Shown piece by piece: positions 8,131-16,267 of a stretch of DNA of 64,000 bases. The notes beneath the pieces were generated by a model. That model did not search any database. It saw only the letters and a program-made list of their open reading frames with translations, and was not told where the DNA came from. Origin of the DNA: DATARR01 sp034666985 (GTDB lineage: Bacteria > Acidobacteriota > Thermoanaerobaculia > Multivoradales > UBA5704); NCBI GenBank assembly GCA_034666985.1, contig JAXDKS010000046.1, positions 62,001 to 126,000 of the forward strand, in the 5' to 3' direction. A program made the translations under genes and the position numbers. Each line of letters opens with the position of its first letter. Position 1 is the first letter of the stretch.

Positions 8131-8160
8131 CCGACCCGACTCCGGCCGCTTCCGTCTCAC

Positions 8161-8201
8161 CTGCGCCGCCGCTCGCGTTCGAAGGGCGAAAGGCGGCGCA
8201 G
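8161..8201. repeat. Hairpin downstream of the S74 gene
   Basis: CTGCGCCGCC (8161-8170) and GGCGGCGCAG (8192-8201) form a perfect 10-bp stem with a 21-base loop, 30 bp after the stop of the S74 gene. No T-run follows; it may stabilise the 3' end or terminate inefficiently. Confidence 0.5.
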
Positions 8202-8234
8202 CCCGGCGAGCTTCCCCGAGCGAGGCCGACGACC

Positions 8235-8339
8235 ATGAGATTCCTCTTCCCTGTTCTGCTCCTGGCTCTGGCTTTGCCTGCTCAGGCCAGCAAGGAGGCC
8301 AGGCGACTTCCCCCTCTCCAATGTCTGGACATCCAATAG
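8235..8339 (+). pseudogene. Truncated secreted-protein 5' fragment
   Basis: A 34-codon frame encodes a convincing signal peptide (MRFLFPVLLLALALPAQA) followed by only 16 residues before TAG. It ends at the point where sequence character changes and the cyclase gene begins in another frame. The most likely reading is the 5' end of an exported protein gene cut off by an insertion or recombination; a genuine tiny secreted peptide is possible. Confidence 0.4.
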
Positions 8340-8353
8340 GGGGAGTACAAGGC

Positions 8354-9049
8354 ATGCTTGAAATCATTGATCTGAGCCAGGAGATCTTCACGGGCATGCC
8401 GGTGTTTCCCGGTCTTCCGGAGGTGGAGATCACCGCCCACGCCTCGCATGAACAGTGGGATGGCATCACCGACAGTGACGTGGTCACTCCCGCCGTGAAC
8501 CGGCTGGAATTGGGCGAGCATACGGGCACGCACGTCGATGCCATCAACCATATGGCACGTCAGTACCAGGGACAGTCGATCGACACGATGCCCCTGACGA
8601 TGTTCTATACGGAGGGTCTCTGTCTGGACCTGTCTCAGAAAGGTCTGCGGGATTTGATTGAGGTCGCCGATCTGAAGCGCGCCCTCTCCGCGGTGAGCCT
8701 TGAAATCAGGCAGGGGGATACGGTTCTGCTGTATACGGATCATTATCGGCGCGCCTTTGGGACCGCCGATTGGCACAGGGGACCCGGGGTCAGCGTTGAG
8801 GCGGCGCGCTGGCTGGGCCGGCAGGGGATCGCGGCCTTCGGCGTCGAGACGGCGTCACCGGGTGTGATCGACGTGTCCAACAAGGAAGTTCACCGTATTT
8901 GCGGGGAGCTCGGCTTCACGCATTACGAGAACATGGTCAATCTTTACCAGCTCATCGGCCGGGGACGTTTTCGCTTCATCGGCCTGCCGCTCAAGATCCG
9001 CGGAGGAACCGGCTCGCCGGTGCGGGCAGTTGCTGTCTTCGAAGGGTGA
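8354..9049 (+). CDS. Cyclase family protein (kynurenine formamidase-like)
   Basis: This 231-residue protein belongs to the metal-dependent cyclase/formamidase family. The signature ELGEHTGTHVDAINH (roughly residues 50-65) supplies the His/Asp metal ligands. Members hydrolyse N-formylkynurenine, isatin or similar amides; the substrate cannot be read from sequence. The start at MLEIIDLSQ is supported by a GGGGAG Shine-Dalgarno 8 bases upstream; an ATG 33 bases earlier is less likely. No tryptophan-catabolism genes flank it. Base composition is less GC-rich than the surroundings, which hints at recent acquisition. Confidence 0.8.
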   Translation: MLEIIDLSQEIFTGMPVFPGLPEVEITAHASHEQWDGITDSDVVTPAVNRLELGEHTGTHVDAINHMARQYQGQSIDTMPLTMFYTEGLCLDLSQKGLRDLIEVADLKRALSAVSLEIRQGDTVLLYTDHYRRAFGTADWHRGPGVSVEAARWLGRQGIAAFGVETASPGVIDVSNKEVHRICGELGFTHYENMVNLYQLIGRGRFRFIGLPLKIRGGTGSPVRAVAVFEG

Positions 9050-9066
9050 ATACGAGGCTAGTCAAC

Positions 9067-9351
9067 ATGAAACCCGCTAAAGGGCTCCGCCGCACCGAGC
9101 TGGATGAGCTCCAGGAGATGGCTCGGCTCGCAACACGGGCAGCGCTAGAAGATTACGAGCCAATCCCAAAGGAGTGGGAGGCGAATCTCACGCTTGGCAC
9201 GTTCTTTGATGGAGACGACAGAATATTCGAGCTGTATATTGCGGCTGAACGTCCAATAGATGCAATGGTCATCAGCTCGGTACGGGTAAATCGCAAAACG
9301 AAATCGGTCCAGGTCGTGGTTTCAAACCTCAAGAAGAAAGATCCTGCATGA
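9067..9351 (+). CDS. Small hypothetical protein
   Basis: A 94-residue soluble protein with no recognised domain. The N-terminal half is helical and acidic (TELDELQEMARLATRAALED), the C-terminal half looks like alternating strands (RIFELYIAAE, MVISSVRVNR, SVQVVVSNL). It starts 17 bp after the cyclase gene and may be cotranscribed with it. Composition is AT-richer than the core genes. The small alpha-plus-beta architecture resembles many immunity or accessory proteins, but nothing specific supports that. Confidence 0.5.
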   Translation: MKPAKGLRRTELDELQEMARLATRAALEDYEPIPKEWEANLTLGTFFDGDDRIFELYIAAERPIDAMVISSVRVNRKTKSVQVVVSNLKKKDPA

Positions 9352-9497
9352 CCCCGCTCTAACAATTTCACCAACCAGATGATCGGCGTCAGATAGACGA
9401 CCTGTCGAGCTCCAACGTACACCTTACGAAGCAGCAAACCAACAAGGAGCGAGCGTGACATCGGCCCCACCATGAGAAACCTGAGATACCAAAGACA

Positions 9498-9749
9498 ATG
9501 GCTGTCAAGGCGTCGCTGTTCTTGGCGATCGCGAGCCTCTGTGCTCTCGGGCTATGGCTGCAAGCTCCAGGATTTCATACGGTACTGCTCGCAGGACTGC
9601 TGGCTTGGGCGGCCGGTCGCTTCTACTACTTCCTCTTCTATGTCCTTCATGCATACGTCGACCCCCGCCTGAAGTACTCGGGCGTCATCTCACTGATTCG
9701 AGCGCTAGCGTCCCAAAGAGGGGGAGAAACGTCCCGGCCCCTCGAATAG
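9498..9749 (+). CDS. Small membrane protein
   Basis: An 83-residue protein with two hydrophobic segments: residues 4-22 (ASLFLAIASLCALGLWL) and residues 29-51 (VLLAGLLAWAAGRFYYFLF). A basic amphipathic tail follows (DPRLKYSGVISLIRAL). I do not recognise the family. Aromatic residues at the membrane boundary and the conserved-looking DPRLKYSG motif suggest a real gene rather than a chance frame. It is in the same direction as the desaturase 92 bp downstream. Confidence 0.5.
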   Translation: MAVKASLFLAIASLCALGLWLQAPGFHTVLLAGLLAWAAGRFYYFLFYVLHAYVDPRLKYSGVISLIRALASQRGGETSRPLE

Positions 9750-9840
9750 ACATTACCCAGGACATTCGGCCGACTCCAATGGACACAAGGTCTGTGGGAT
9801 CAGCTATCATCGGTCCGCGAGCACGACCGAGGATCTGGCG

Positions 9841-10605
9841 ATGAAGACGATTTTGCGCTACCCGGAGGACCGCTGGCCGCTGGCGTACACCTCGATGGTG
9901 CTGGCGGTGCAGCTCGGCCTGTTCTTCGGGGTCGAGAGCCTGTGGGTGACGGCCCTCTGCGTCCTCCTGTTCCAGCCGGTGCAGGCGGTGGCCATCGCCT
10001 GCAACCACTATCAGCACCACGTCAACGTATTCACCGTGCGCGGGCTGAACCGGGCCTACGAAGTGATCTTGTTCCTGCAGACCGGAACGCCGCCCTACCT
10101 CATCACCCTGCACCACAACCTGGGCCATCACCCGCACTACCTGGAGCCCGAGCAGGACACCCTGCGCTGGCAACGCCCGGGAGGCTCACCCCGCAGCCTG
10201 GTGGAATGTCTGGTGAAGAACTTCGCCGGGCACCTCACCTGGACGATCACCCTCGGCCGGCGACACCCGAAGGTCTACCGCCGGCTCAAGATCATGACCG
10301 TCATCAGCCTGGCGACCCTCGCGGTGCTGATCTACCTCGATGCCGCCAAGGCGCTGATCGTCTTCGTCGGGCCGATGCTGCTCGCCATCTTCAACGTCGC
10401 GCGGCTCGGCTACGACCAGCACGCCGGCCTGGATCTGGACGACCACCTCAGCGCCTCGCGCAACATCGAGAGCCGCTTCTACAACCTGGTGACCTTCAAC
10501 TCCGGCTACCACACGGCCCATCACATGAAGCCGGGGCTCCACTGGTCCCGCCTGCCCGAATTCCATCGCGAGCTGCGGGACCGCATTCCGGCAGAGCTTC
10601 GCTAA
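9841..10605 (+). CDS. Membrane fatty acid desaturase
   Basis: This 254-residue integral membrane diiron enzyme carries the three His boxes of the fatty acid desaturase superfamily: HYQHH (residues 56-60), HHNLGHH (91-97) and HTAHH near residue 225, between hydrophobic segments. Such enzymes insert double bonds or hydroxyl groups into acyl chains using O2. It opens a lipid-modification cluster and converges on the propeller gene: its stop (10603-10605) directly abuts the opposing stop. Electron donor and substrate are unknown. Confidence 0.85.
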   Translation: MKTILRYPEDRWPLAYTSMVLAVQLGLFFGVESLWVTALCVLLFQPVQAVAIACNHYQHHVNVFTVRGLNRAYEVILFLQTGTPPYLITLHHNLGHHPHYLEPEQDTLRWQRPGGSPRSLVECLVKNFAGHLTWTITLGRRHPKVYRRLKIMTVISLATLAVLIYLDAAKALIVFVGPMLLAIFNVARLGYDQHAGLDLDDHLSASRNIESRFYNLVTFNSGYHTAHHMKPGLHWSRLPEFHRELRDRIPAELR

Positions 10606-12363
10606 TCAGTTCCCAATCACGAAAAGGTGCCCCGCGTTCTGGGTGTAGATCTTGCCGTCAGGGCCGATCGAGAGGGGCGTGTACGCGGCCCCGAGGGACA
10701 GCTTCAGGAAGATCCGCTGCTTCTCCACGCCGCCTTGCGCGATGGCGTAGAGGTTGCCGTCCTCGCTGTTGGCGTAGACGACGCCGTTCCTGTCCACCGC
10801 GGCCGCGTTGATGCACCACTCGAAGCCGTCGGGATGATCGGCGACGCAGGAGAGCGTGCCATCGGGATTGCGCTGGCAGCTCTCGGTCGTGGTGTTGGCG
10901 AACTTCCACTCCGGCGTGAGGTCAGGCGCGAGCTGGGTGATGTAGAAGGGGCCGTTGCCGGTGGCCGGGCAGAACGCCGGATCGGTGCAGTAGGTGCCGA
11001 AGCCGTAATGGTTCTCCTTGAGGAGGATCGAATACGTGCCATCGTGGGTGTAGACGTTGGGCGTGACGTCCAGCCCGAAATCGTAGCTGCCCTTGAACCG
11101 ACCGGCCGCGTTGAACTTGAACAGCTCGCCGTGGAACGAGTCGTACTCGGTGTAGATGGTGAAAAGGATGCTGCCATCGGGGGCCACGACCGGCGCGTTC
11201 GTCCCCGGGTCGACGATCCGGCCCGCCGGCTTCTCATTGGTGGCGGGATCGACGCCGACAGGAGCGCCCGCTTTGCAGCCGCCCGGCGCGCCCGTGGGGG
11301 GCAGCGTCGCGGTGCCGCAGCCGTCGTTCAGCAGGCCGCGAAGCGATGTCGCCCATCTGGGCCTCAGGTCCGGGCTCACCGCCAGGAGGAACGAGTAGCG
11401 GTCCGCCCGGTGCGCGCGGCTTCCCACGTAGACGGTCCCGTCCGGCCCGACGGCCGGCGTCGCGTTGATGCCGGGACGCTGCCCACCACAGGGGACCGCC
11501 GGCGGCACGGCCGTTGGGCTGGGAGGCCAGGGGAGATCGGCGTCCGAGAACTGAGTCTTGCAGAGAGCGGTCGGGGCCGGAGCGCCGAGGGCCAGCTTGG
11601 AGAAGCTCACCTTGGAGGTCGAATTGTCGGGCCTCACCTTGATCAGCCAGGCGCCCCGGACGTCGCTGGTCCAGGGGTCGGACTGCGCGAGGCGAAAAGC
11701 CTGGTAATAAAGGTTTCCCTGGCGGTCGGCCACGGCTGAGCCGGCCATGAAGGTATGAGGATCCAAAGCGTTGCCGAATGGGTTGATGCGGGCGATCACC
11801 CGTCCGCTGCCCTGCGCCAGCTTGAAGAGAGTGCCACCGGCGCCCGGCACGTAGACGTGCCCTTGAGCCAGGGTGGCATGGAAGACCGGCTCCGAAGGCC
11901 CGAGGAAGTTGAGTGCCGGCACCGGCGCCGGCTTCCAGTCGCTGGCGAAATTCCACTTTTCGACGAGCCGGCCGTCCTGCCAGTGGAGCCGCCGCTCGTT
12001 CCAGACCTGCGTGTTCCAGGAGTTCACGCCACACGGCTCGGTGGTCATCCATCCGGGCGGATCGCAGGAGACGTACGTGCCGGTCTTCCATTCCATGAAG
12101 ACGTCGTCGCCGTCGACGAGCGGCACCTGATAGTGACCCGCGAGAACGCCGAACTGCTCGGCCCGCTCCTGCTCGACGAACGGGTCGTAGACGACGTCGG
12201 CGAGCAGCCGGTTCAGGCGCTGGCCGGCCACGGGAGCCATCCCGTGATGCCGGGCGTCGCGACCCCATTGCAGCCAACCCCGTCCCCCCTGCGCCGCGGC
12301 GTTCGAAATCGTCCCCGTGCTGAGCGCTCCAACGGCGAGCACCCCAATCAGAATCCCTTTCAC
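10606..12363 (-). CDS. Exported PQQ-type beta-propeller protein
   Basis: This 585-residue protein has a signal peptide (MKGILIGVLAVGALSTGTIS, cleavage near NAAAQ) and repeated propeller blades with GPDGTVYVGS / DRNGVVYANSEDGNLYAI / GPDGKIYTQN motifs, as in PQQ-like or BamB-like proteins. Several Cys pairs suggest disulfides outside the cytoplasm. No dehydrogenase catalytic residues are obvious, so it may be a structural or cofactor-binding propeller. Its ATG overlaps the stop of the upstream desaturase by 4 bases, so the two are translationally coupled. Confidence 0.65.
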   Translation of the reverse strand: MKGILIGVLAVGALSTGTISNAAAQGGRGWLQWGRDARHHGMAPVAGQRLNRLLADVVYDPFVEQERAEQFGVLAGHYQVPLVDGDDVFMEWKTGTYVSCDPPGWMTTEPCGVNSWNTQVWNERRLHWQDGRLVEKWNFASDWKPAPVPALNFLGPSEPVFHATLAQGHVYVPGAGGTLFKLAQGSGRVIARINPFGNALDPHTFMAGSAVADRQGNLYYQAFRLAQSDPWTSDVRGAWLIKVRPDNSTSKVSFSKLALGAPAPTALCKTQFSDADLPWPPSPTAVPPAVPCGGQRPGINATPAVGPDGTVYVGSRAHRADRYSFLLAVSPDLRPRWATSLRGLLNDGCGTATLPPTGAPGGCKAGAPVGVDPATNEKPAGRIVDPGTNAPVVAPDGSILFTIYTEYDSFHGELFKFNAAGRFKGSYDFGLDVTPNVYTHDGTYSILLKENHYGFGTYCTDPAFCPATGNGPFYITQLAPDLTPEWKFANTTTESCQRNPDGTLSCVADHPDGFEWCINAAAVDRNGVVYANSEDGNLYAIAQGGVEKQRIFLKLSLGAAYTPLSIGPDGKIYTQNAGHLFVIGN

Positions 12364-13517
12364 GCAGTCCTCCTTCGATTCTCGTTGCTGTCCTTACTGC
12401 TTTCGACCTGTCTGTAATCCGGATGTTGCTCCAGAAACCGCTGCCATCCCTGCTGCGAGCGGAAGAATGAGTTCAACAGCCCGGAGGCGCGATAGATGCC
12501 GTAGGGCACGATATGGGCGCCGCCTGCGATCAGCTCGGGTTTCATCGCCGCGTGCAGTCGCGGCAGCTCACTCCAGTGCACCGCCGGTTTTTCGTGATGC
12601 TCGACGTGGAAGCCGGCGTTGAACATCGTCAGGTTGAAGAAGTGGGAGAGGAAGGTCGTCGTGTGGCTGAACCGCTGCTCGTCCGTGCCGCCGGCGTGCT
12701 GGGCGTACATCCCCATCCCCATGACAATCGAGCCGCCCACCCAGGCCGGGAAGAGCCACAGCCCGAGGCCCATCCAGGGATCGACGAAGAAGGGGATCGA
12801 GAACGGCACCGCGAAGAGGGCGAGCTCGCCGAGAGCGCGGCGCCGGATGGCGAACGGCGCTTCCCGGAGCTCGCGCCAGAAATGGTAGCCCCAGCGCCAC
12901 GGCCAATAGAGCAGGACGTAGATCCACATGTTCTCGTAGCGGCCGTCGGCCCGCCGCTTGGGTTGCACCCAGTCCCGGTCCTCCCCCAGGTGGGAGTGGT
13001 GGACCGCCAGGTGCTTGTAGCGCCACCACCAGGAGGGGATCCCGCCCGGGACGGTCCACAGCCGGCCGAACCAGCGGTTCAGCGCGTCGCTCCTGAAGAT
13101 CGGTTTGTGCGCATGGCTGTGGAAGTTGATCCCCATGTTGATGCCGCCGGACCAGCCGAGCCACATCCCGGCTCCCAGCGCAAAGCCGAGCTTCTGCCCG
13201 GGCGTCACGAAGCCGGTGACCTCCGGGTGGAGCCAGAGCCAGAACGCGGAGCCGATGGCGGCGAAATGCAGGAGGCAGAACAGCAGGCCGTGCGCGTCCT
13301 CCGGGTGGGAGAGCCAGCGTCCGAACCCGGCGGGAGCGGTCACCAGGTCCGGAGGGCTCGGCCCGGTCCAGCGCTCGACATAGGTCACCAGATGCAGAAA
13401 CAACACCGACAACGGCAGCGAGAGCCATGGCCCCCACAGGAGCGAGCCCCAGATCCCGGCCAGCGCCAGGAGCACATAGAGCGAGCGCAGAACGGCGTAC
13501 CGCAGAAATCCGATCAT
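12360..13517 (-). CDS. Membrane fatty acid desaturase
   Basis: This 385-residue membrane diiron enzyme has His boxes HSHAHK (about residues 133-138), HLAVHHSH (about 169-176) and HVEHH near 305, embedded among four or more hydrophobic segments. It is longer than, and only distantly related to, the desaturase at 9841. A strong AAGGAGG Shine-Dalgarno lies 7 bases before the ATG. It is coupled to the exported propeller gene and faces the cyclopropane-synthase-like gene across a 109-bp divergent intergenic region, so both arms of the lipid cluster could share regulation. Confidence 0.85.
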   Translation of the reverse strand: MIGFLRYAVLRSLYVLLALAGIWGSLLWGPWLSLPLSVLFLHLVTYVERWTGPSPPDLVTAPAGFGRWLSHPEDAHGLLFCLLHFAAIGSAFWLWLHPEVTGFVTPGQKLGFALGAGMWLGWSGGINMGINFHSHAHKPIFRSDALNRWFGRLWTVPGGIPSWWWRYKHLAVHHSHLGEDRDWVQPKRRADGRYENMWIYVLLYWPWRWGYHFWRELREAPFAIRRRALGELALFAVPFSIPFFVDPWMGLGLWLFPAWVGGSIVMGMGMYAQHAGGTDEQRFSHTTTFLSHFFNLTMFNAGFHVEHHEKPAVHWSELPRLHAAMKPELIAGGAHIVPYGIYRASGLLNSFFRSQQGWQRFLEQHPDYRQVESSKDSNENRRRTA

Positions 13518-13626
13518 GGCGGGCCTCCTTGATCCCCATGATACTGGACCTACGGGAGCATGGACATTCCGCCATCGACTCGCTACAGTCAGACTGAGAT
13601 CATTCCCGACCGAGAAGGGGCTGACG

Positions 13627-14889
13627 ATGAGCGAGCTCTCCCAGACAGCAACCGCCGACGCCGCGACCGGCGATCACCCGCTGCATCCTCTGGTCGCGGG
13701 CCTGCGGCAGCGCCACGCGAAGCTGAGCGCACGGGACGGCCGGGCCCGGCCCTTCGAGCTGCGCCTGCCGGACCGCACAGCGCATTTGATTGGTGGTGAA
13801 GCGATCGGTGGGGGAGGCGAGCCCGCCTTCACCGTCCGGATCGTCACCGAGAAGGGCCTCGCCGCCATGGCGGCATTCGACGAGCTGAGGGTGGCCGAGG
13901 CCTACATGGACGGCGACCTCGACATCGAGGGGGACCTGCTGACGGCGCTCAAGCTCCGGCCCGTGCTCGGCGACCCGCACCCGCTCAAGTACCTCTTTTC
14001 GACCTACGTCGAGCCTCTCCTTTTCGGCCAGGTCGGGCGCGACAAGAAATGGATCAAGAGCCACTACGACGTCGATCCCAACTTCTTCCTCCTCTGGCTC
14101 GACGGCAAGCTGCGCGCCTACTCGCACGGCTTCTTCGAGAGCGACGACGAGTCGCTGGAAGCCGGGATGGAGCGCAAGTTCCGCTACGCCTTCGACGCCT
14201 GCGGCATCCAGCCCGGCCAGCGCGTGCTCGACATCGGAGGCGGCTGGGGATCGTTCCTGGAGTTCGCTGGCGAGCAGGGCGTGCACGTGACCTCGATCAC
14301 CATCTCCGACGAGTCCGAGAAGACCATGCGGGATTTGATCCGCCGCCGCGGCCTGGCCTGCGAAGTGGTCAAGGAGCACTTCCTCGAATATCGGCTCCCC
14401 CCCAATACCGAGCCGTTCGACGCCATCGTCAACCTCGGCGTCACCGAGCACCTTCCGGACTATCGCCGCACCCTGGCGCAATATGAGCGTCTCCTGAAGC
14501 CGGGCCGCCGGGTCTATCTCGACGCCTACTCAGGGGCGCGGCACGGCATGCCCTCCTTCATCTCGAAGTGGGTATTCCAGGGCAACACCTCGCCGCTCTG
14601 CCTCGAAAGGTACCTCACGGAGGTGGCGCGCACCCCGTTCGAAGTGGTGGTGATCAAGAACGACCGGCACAATTACTTTCTGAGCTGCAAGAAGTGGGCG
14701 GAGAACCTGGAGGCGAAGCGCGACGAGGTCATCGCGCGCTGGGGCAAGCACCTCTACCGCCGCTTCGTCCTCTACCTCTGGTCGGCAGCCAACTCGTTCG
14801 AGACCGGCACCCTCTCCGCTCATCACATGATCCTTCAGTTGCCGGCTCCGGGCAGCGCTCCGCGAGCGGCGATGGAGTCCTGGTCGTGA
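13627..14889 (+). CDS. Cyclopropane-fatty-acid-synthase-like SAM methyltransferase
   Basis: This 420-residue protein matches the CFA synthase/mycolic methyltransferase family: an N-terminal lipid-binding region, the entry motif KSHYDVDPNFFLLWLD, the SAM-binding VLDIGGGWGSF and NLGVTEHLPDYRRTL. Known members methylate the double bond of phospholipid acyl chains to give cyclopropane, methyl-branched or related chains. The ATG at 13627 has an AAGGGG Shine-Dalgarno 6 bases upstream. It is the first gene of a three-gene coupled operon (4-base overlap with the next), and the two nearby desaturases would supply its unsaturated substrate. Confidence 0.85.
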   Translation: MSELSQTATADAATGDHPLHPLVAGLRQRHAKLSARDGRARPFELRLPDRTAHLIGGEAIGGGGEPAFTVRIVTEKGLAAMAAFDELRVAEAYMDGDLDIEGDLLTALKLRPVLGDPHPLKYLFSTYVEPLLFGQVGRDKKWIKSHYDVDPNFFLLWLDGKLRAYSHGFFESDDESLEAGMERKFRYAFDACGIQPGQRVLDIGGGWGSFLEFAGEQGVHVTSITISDESEKTMRDLIRRRGLACEVVKEHFLEYRLPPNTEPFDAIVNLGVTEHLPDYRRTLAQYERLLKPGRRVYLDAYSGARHGMPSFISKWVFQGNTSPLCLERYLTEVARTPFEVVVIKNDRHNYFLSCKKWAENLEAKRDEVIARWGKHLYRRFVLYLWSAANSFETGTLSAHHMILQLPAPGSAPRAAMESWS

Positions 14890-15653
14890 ACGAAGAGATC
14901 GCCACGGCCGACGCCTTCGCGGTGGCGGCCTACACTCCGAGCGAGGTCCGCTTCCACCTCGTCGGCGCCGTGCTCAACGGGGCGGTGACGCTGGGTGGCC
15001 TCGTCTGGCTGATGGCCACCTGGAGAGAAAATTCGCCGGCCTGGCCCTGGCTCCTCCTCGCAATCCTCGCCGGCATCTACGCCGCCGATCTCGTCTCCGG
15101 CCTGCTGCACTGGGCGTTCGACACCTGGTTCGACGAGGACATCACCTTCCTTCGCCGCATGGTGCTGCAAGTCCGTGAGCACCACGTCTACCCCAACCGG
15201 ATCTTCCACATCAGCTTCCGCCATGACGCCGGCACGCTGTCGTGGATCGCGCTGATCCTGACCGGTCCACTCGTGCTCTGGGCCATTCTTTCCGGCGCCA
15301 GGGCCGCGGCCTTCATAGTCCTGGCGTCTGGGGTCTTCAGCGTTCTCCTGGTCACCATGCTGGAGTTCCACAAATGCGGGCACCGCGCCCGCAACCCATG
15401 GTGGGTTCGCCTCCTGCAAAGGAGCGGTCTGCTGCTCTCGGTGCCCCACCACATCCAGCATCACTCGGGAAACCACGACTACAACTACTGCCTGATCAAC
15501 GGCTGGGCCGACCGCACCCTGGGCCGCCTCGGGCTCTTCCGCGCCCTGGAATGGATGATCGCCCGCTGGAGCGGCGCTCAACCGCAGCGCAACGATCACG
15601 AATGGCTGCGCCGCTTCGGACGCAAGGTCATGGGTCGCAGGCGCTCGGCATGA
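14886..15653 (+). CDS. Kua/CarF/TMEM189-type lipid desaturase (predicted plasmanylethanolamine desaturase)
   Basis: This 255-residue membrane protein carries the His signatures of the Lipid_desat family: ADLVSGLLHWAFDTW near residue 60, REHHVYPNRI near 98, EFHKCGH near 160, and HHIQHHSGNHDYNY near 187. CarF in myxobacteria and TMEM189 in animals introduce the vinyl-ether bond of plasmalogens. The GTG start overlaps the preceding stop (GTGA) and has a GGAG Shine-Dalgarno 8 bases upstream. Aerobic plasmalogen formation is inferred from family membership; the lipid class would need chemistry. Confidence 0.8.
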   Translation: MNEEIATADAFAVAAYTPSEVRFHLVGAVLNGAVTLGGLVWLMATWRENSPAWPWLLLAILAGIYAADLVSGLLHWAFDTWFDEDITFLRRMVLQVREHHVYPNRIFHISFRHDAGTLSWIALILTGPLVLWAILSGARAAAFIVLASGVFSVLLVTMLEFHKCGHRARNPWWVRLLQRSGLLLSVPHHIQHHSGNHDYNYCLINGWADRTLGRLGLFRALEWMIARWSGAQPQRNDHEWLRRFGRKVMGRRRSA

Positions 15654-16072
15654 GCCAACTGTCGCAATACGTCGAGAAGTGGCTGGCGGGCAAGCTCGAG
15701 CTGGCGCCGATCACCGCGCTGCTCGGCGTGCGTCCGGTGTCGCTCGGCGAAGGCGAGGCGCGGATCGAAATGACGGCCGGCAAGCACCTCCACAACGCCA
15801 TGGGCACAGTCCACGGCGGCGTCCTCTGCGACCTAGCCGACGTGGCCATGGGAGCCGCCCTCGCCACCGCCACCGCCGAAAGCGAGTCCTTCACGACGCT
15901 CCAGCTCCAGATGATCTACTTTCTGCCAGTCGTAGAAGGCCGCCTCAGCGCCCACGCCCGCGTGACCCGCCGGGGCCGCGCCACGGCGCACCTTGAGTGC
16001 GATCTCGAGGATAGCGAGGGCCGGCTGGTGGCTCGGGCGTCGTCGGTGTGTGCGATCCGGCAGGCGGGGTGA
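15650..16072 (+). CDS. PaaI-family hotdog thioesterase
   Basis: A 140-residue single-hotdog protein with the PaaI signature HNAMGTVHGGVLCDLADVAM (roughly residues 44-63), where the HGG and following Asp form the active site. PaaI-type enzymes hydrolyse acyl-CoA thioesters. ATGA overlap with the lipid desaturase gene indicates tight coupling. In context it may release or edit acyl groups entering this lipid pathway. Confidence 0.8.
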   Translation: MSQLSQYVEKWLAGKLELAPITALLGVRPVSLGEGEARIEMTAGKHLHNAMGTVHGGVLCDLADVAMGAALATATAESESFTTLQLQMIYFLPVVEGRLSAHARVTRRGRATAHLECDLEDSEGRLVARASSVCAIRQAG

Positions 16073-16149
16073 GCAGAGACTCTCGAACCGTTCCCGGCCT
16101 CCTGGGGGCTGGGGTTATGCGCCCCTGACTGAATCTACACGCAACCGGC

Positions 16150-16180
16150 TTGCGACTCCTCGGAAAAAAGTATACCCTAA
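16150..16180 (+). promoter_or_regulatory. Candidate promoter of the Hsp90-TPR operon
   Basis: TTGCGA at 16150-16155 is followed, 17 bases later, by TACCCT, with an alternative TATACC two bases upstream. The interval is noticeably AT-richer than the flanking operon and lies about 90 bp before the Hsp90-like ATG. The match is modest. Confidence 0.35.
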
Positions 16181-16267
16181 TAACATGCCTGCCTATCCCA
16201 ACCGACAGAGTAGGAGCCGAAGCTCCGCCCAGGACCTCAGCCAACTCTGATCCGCCCCTTATACATC

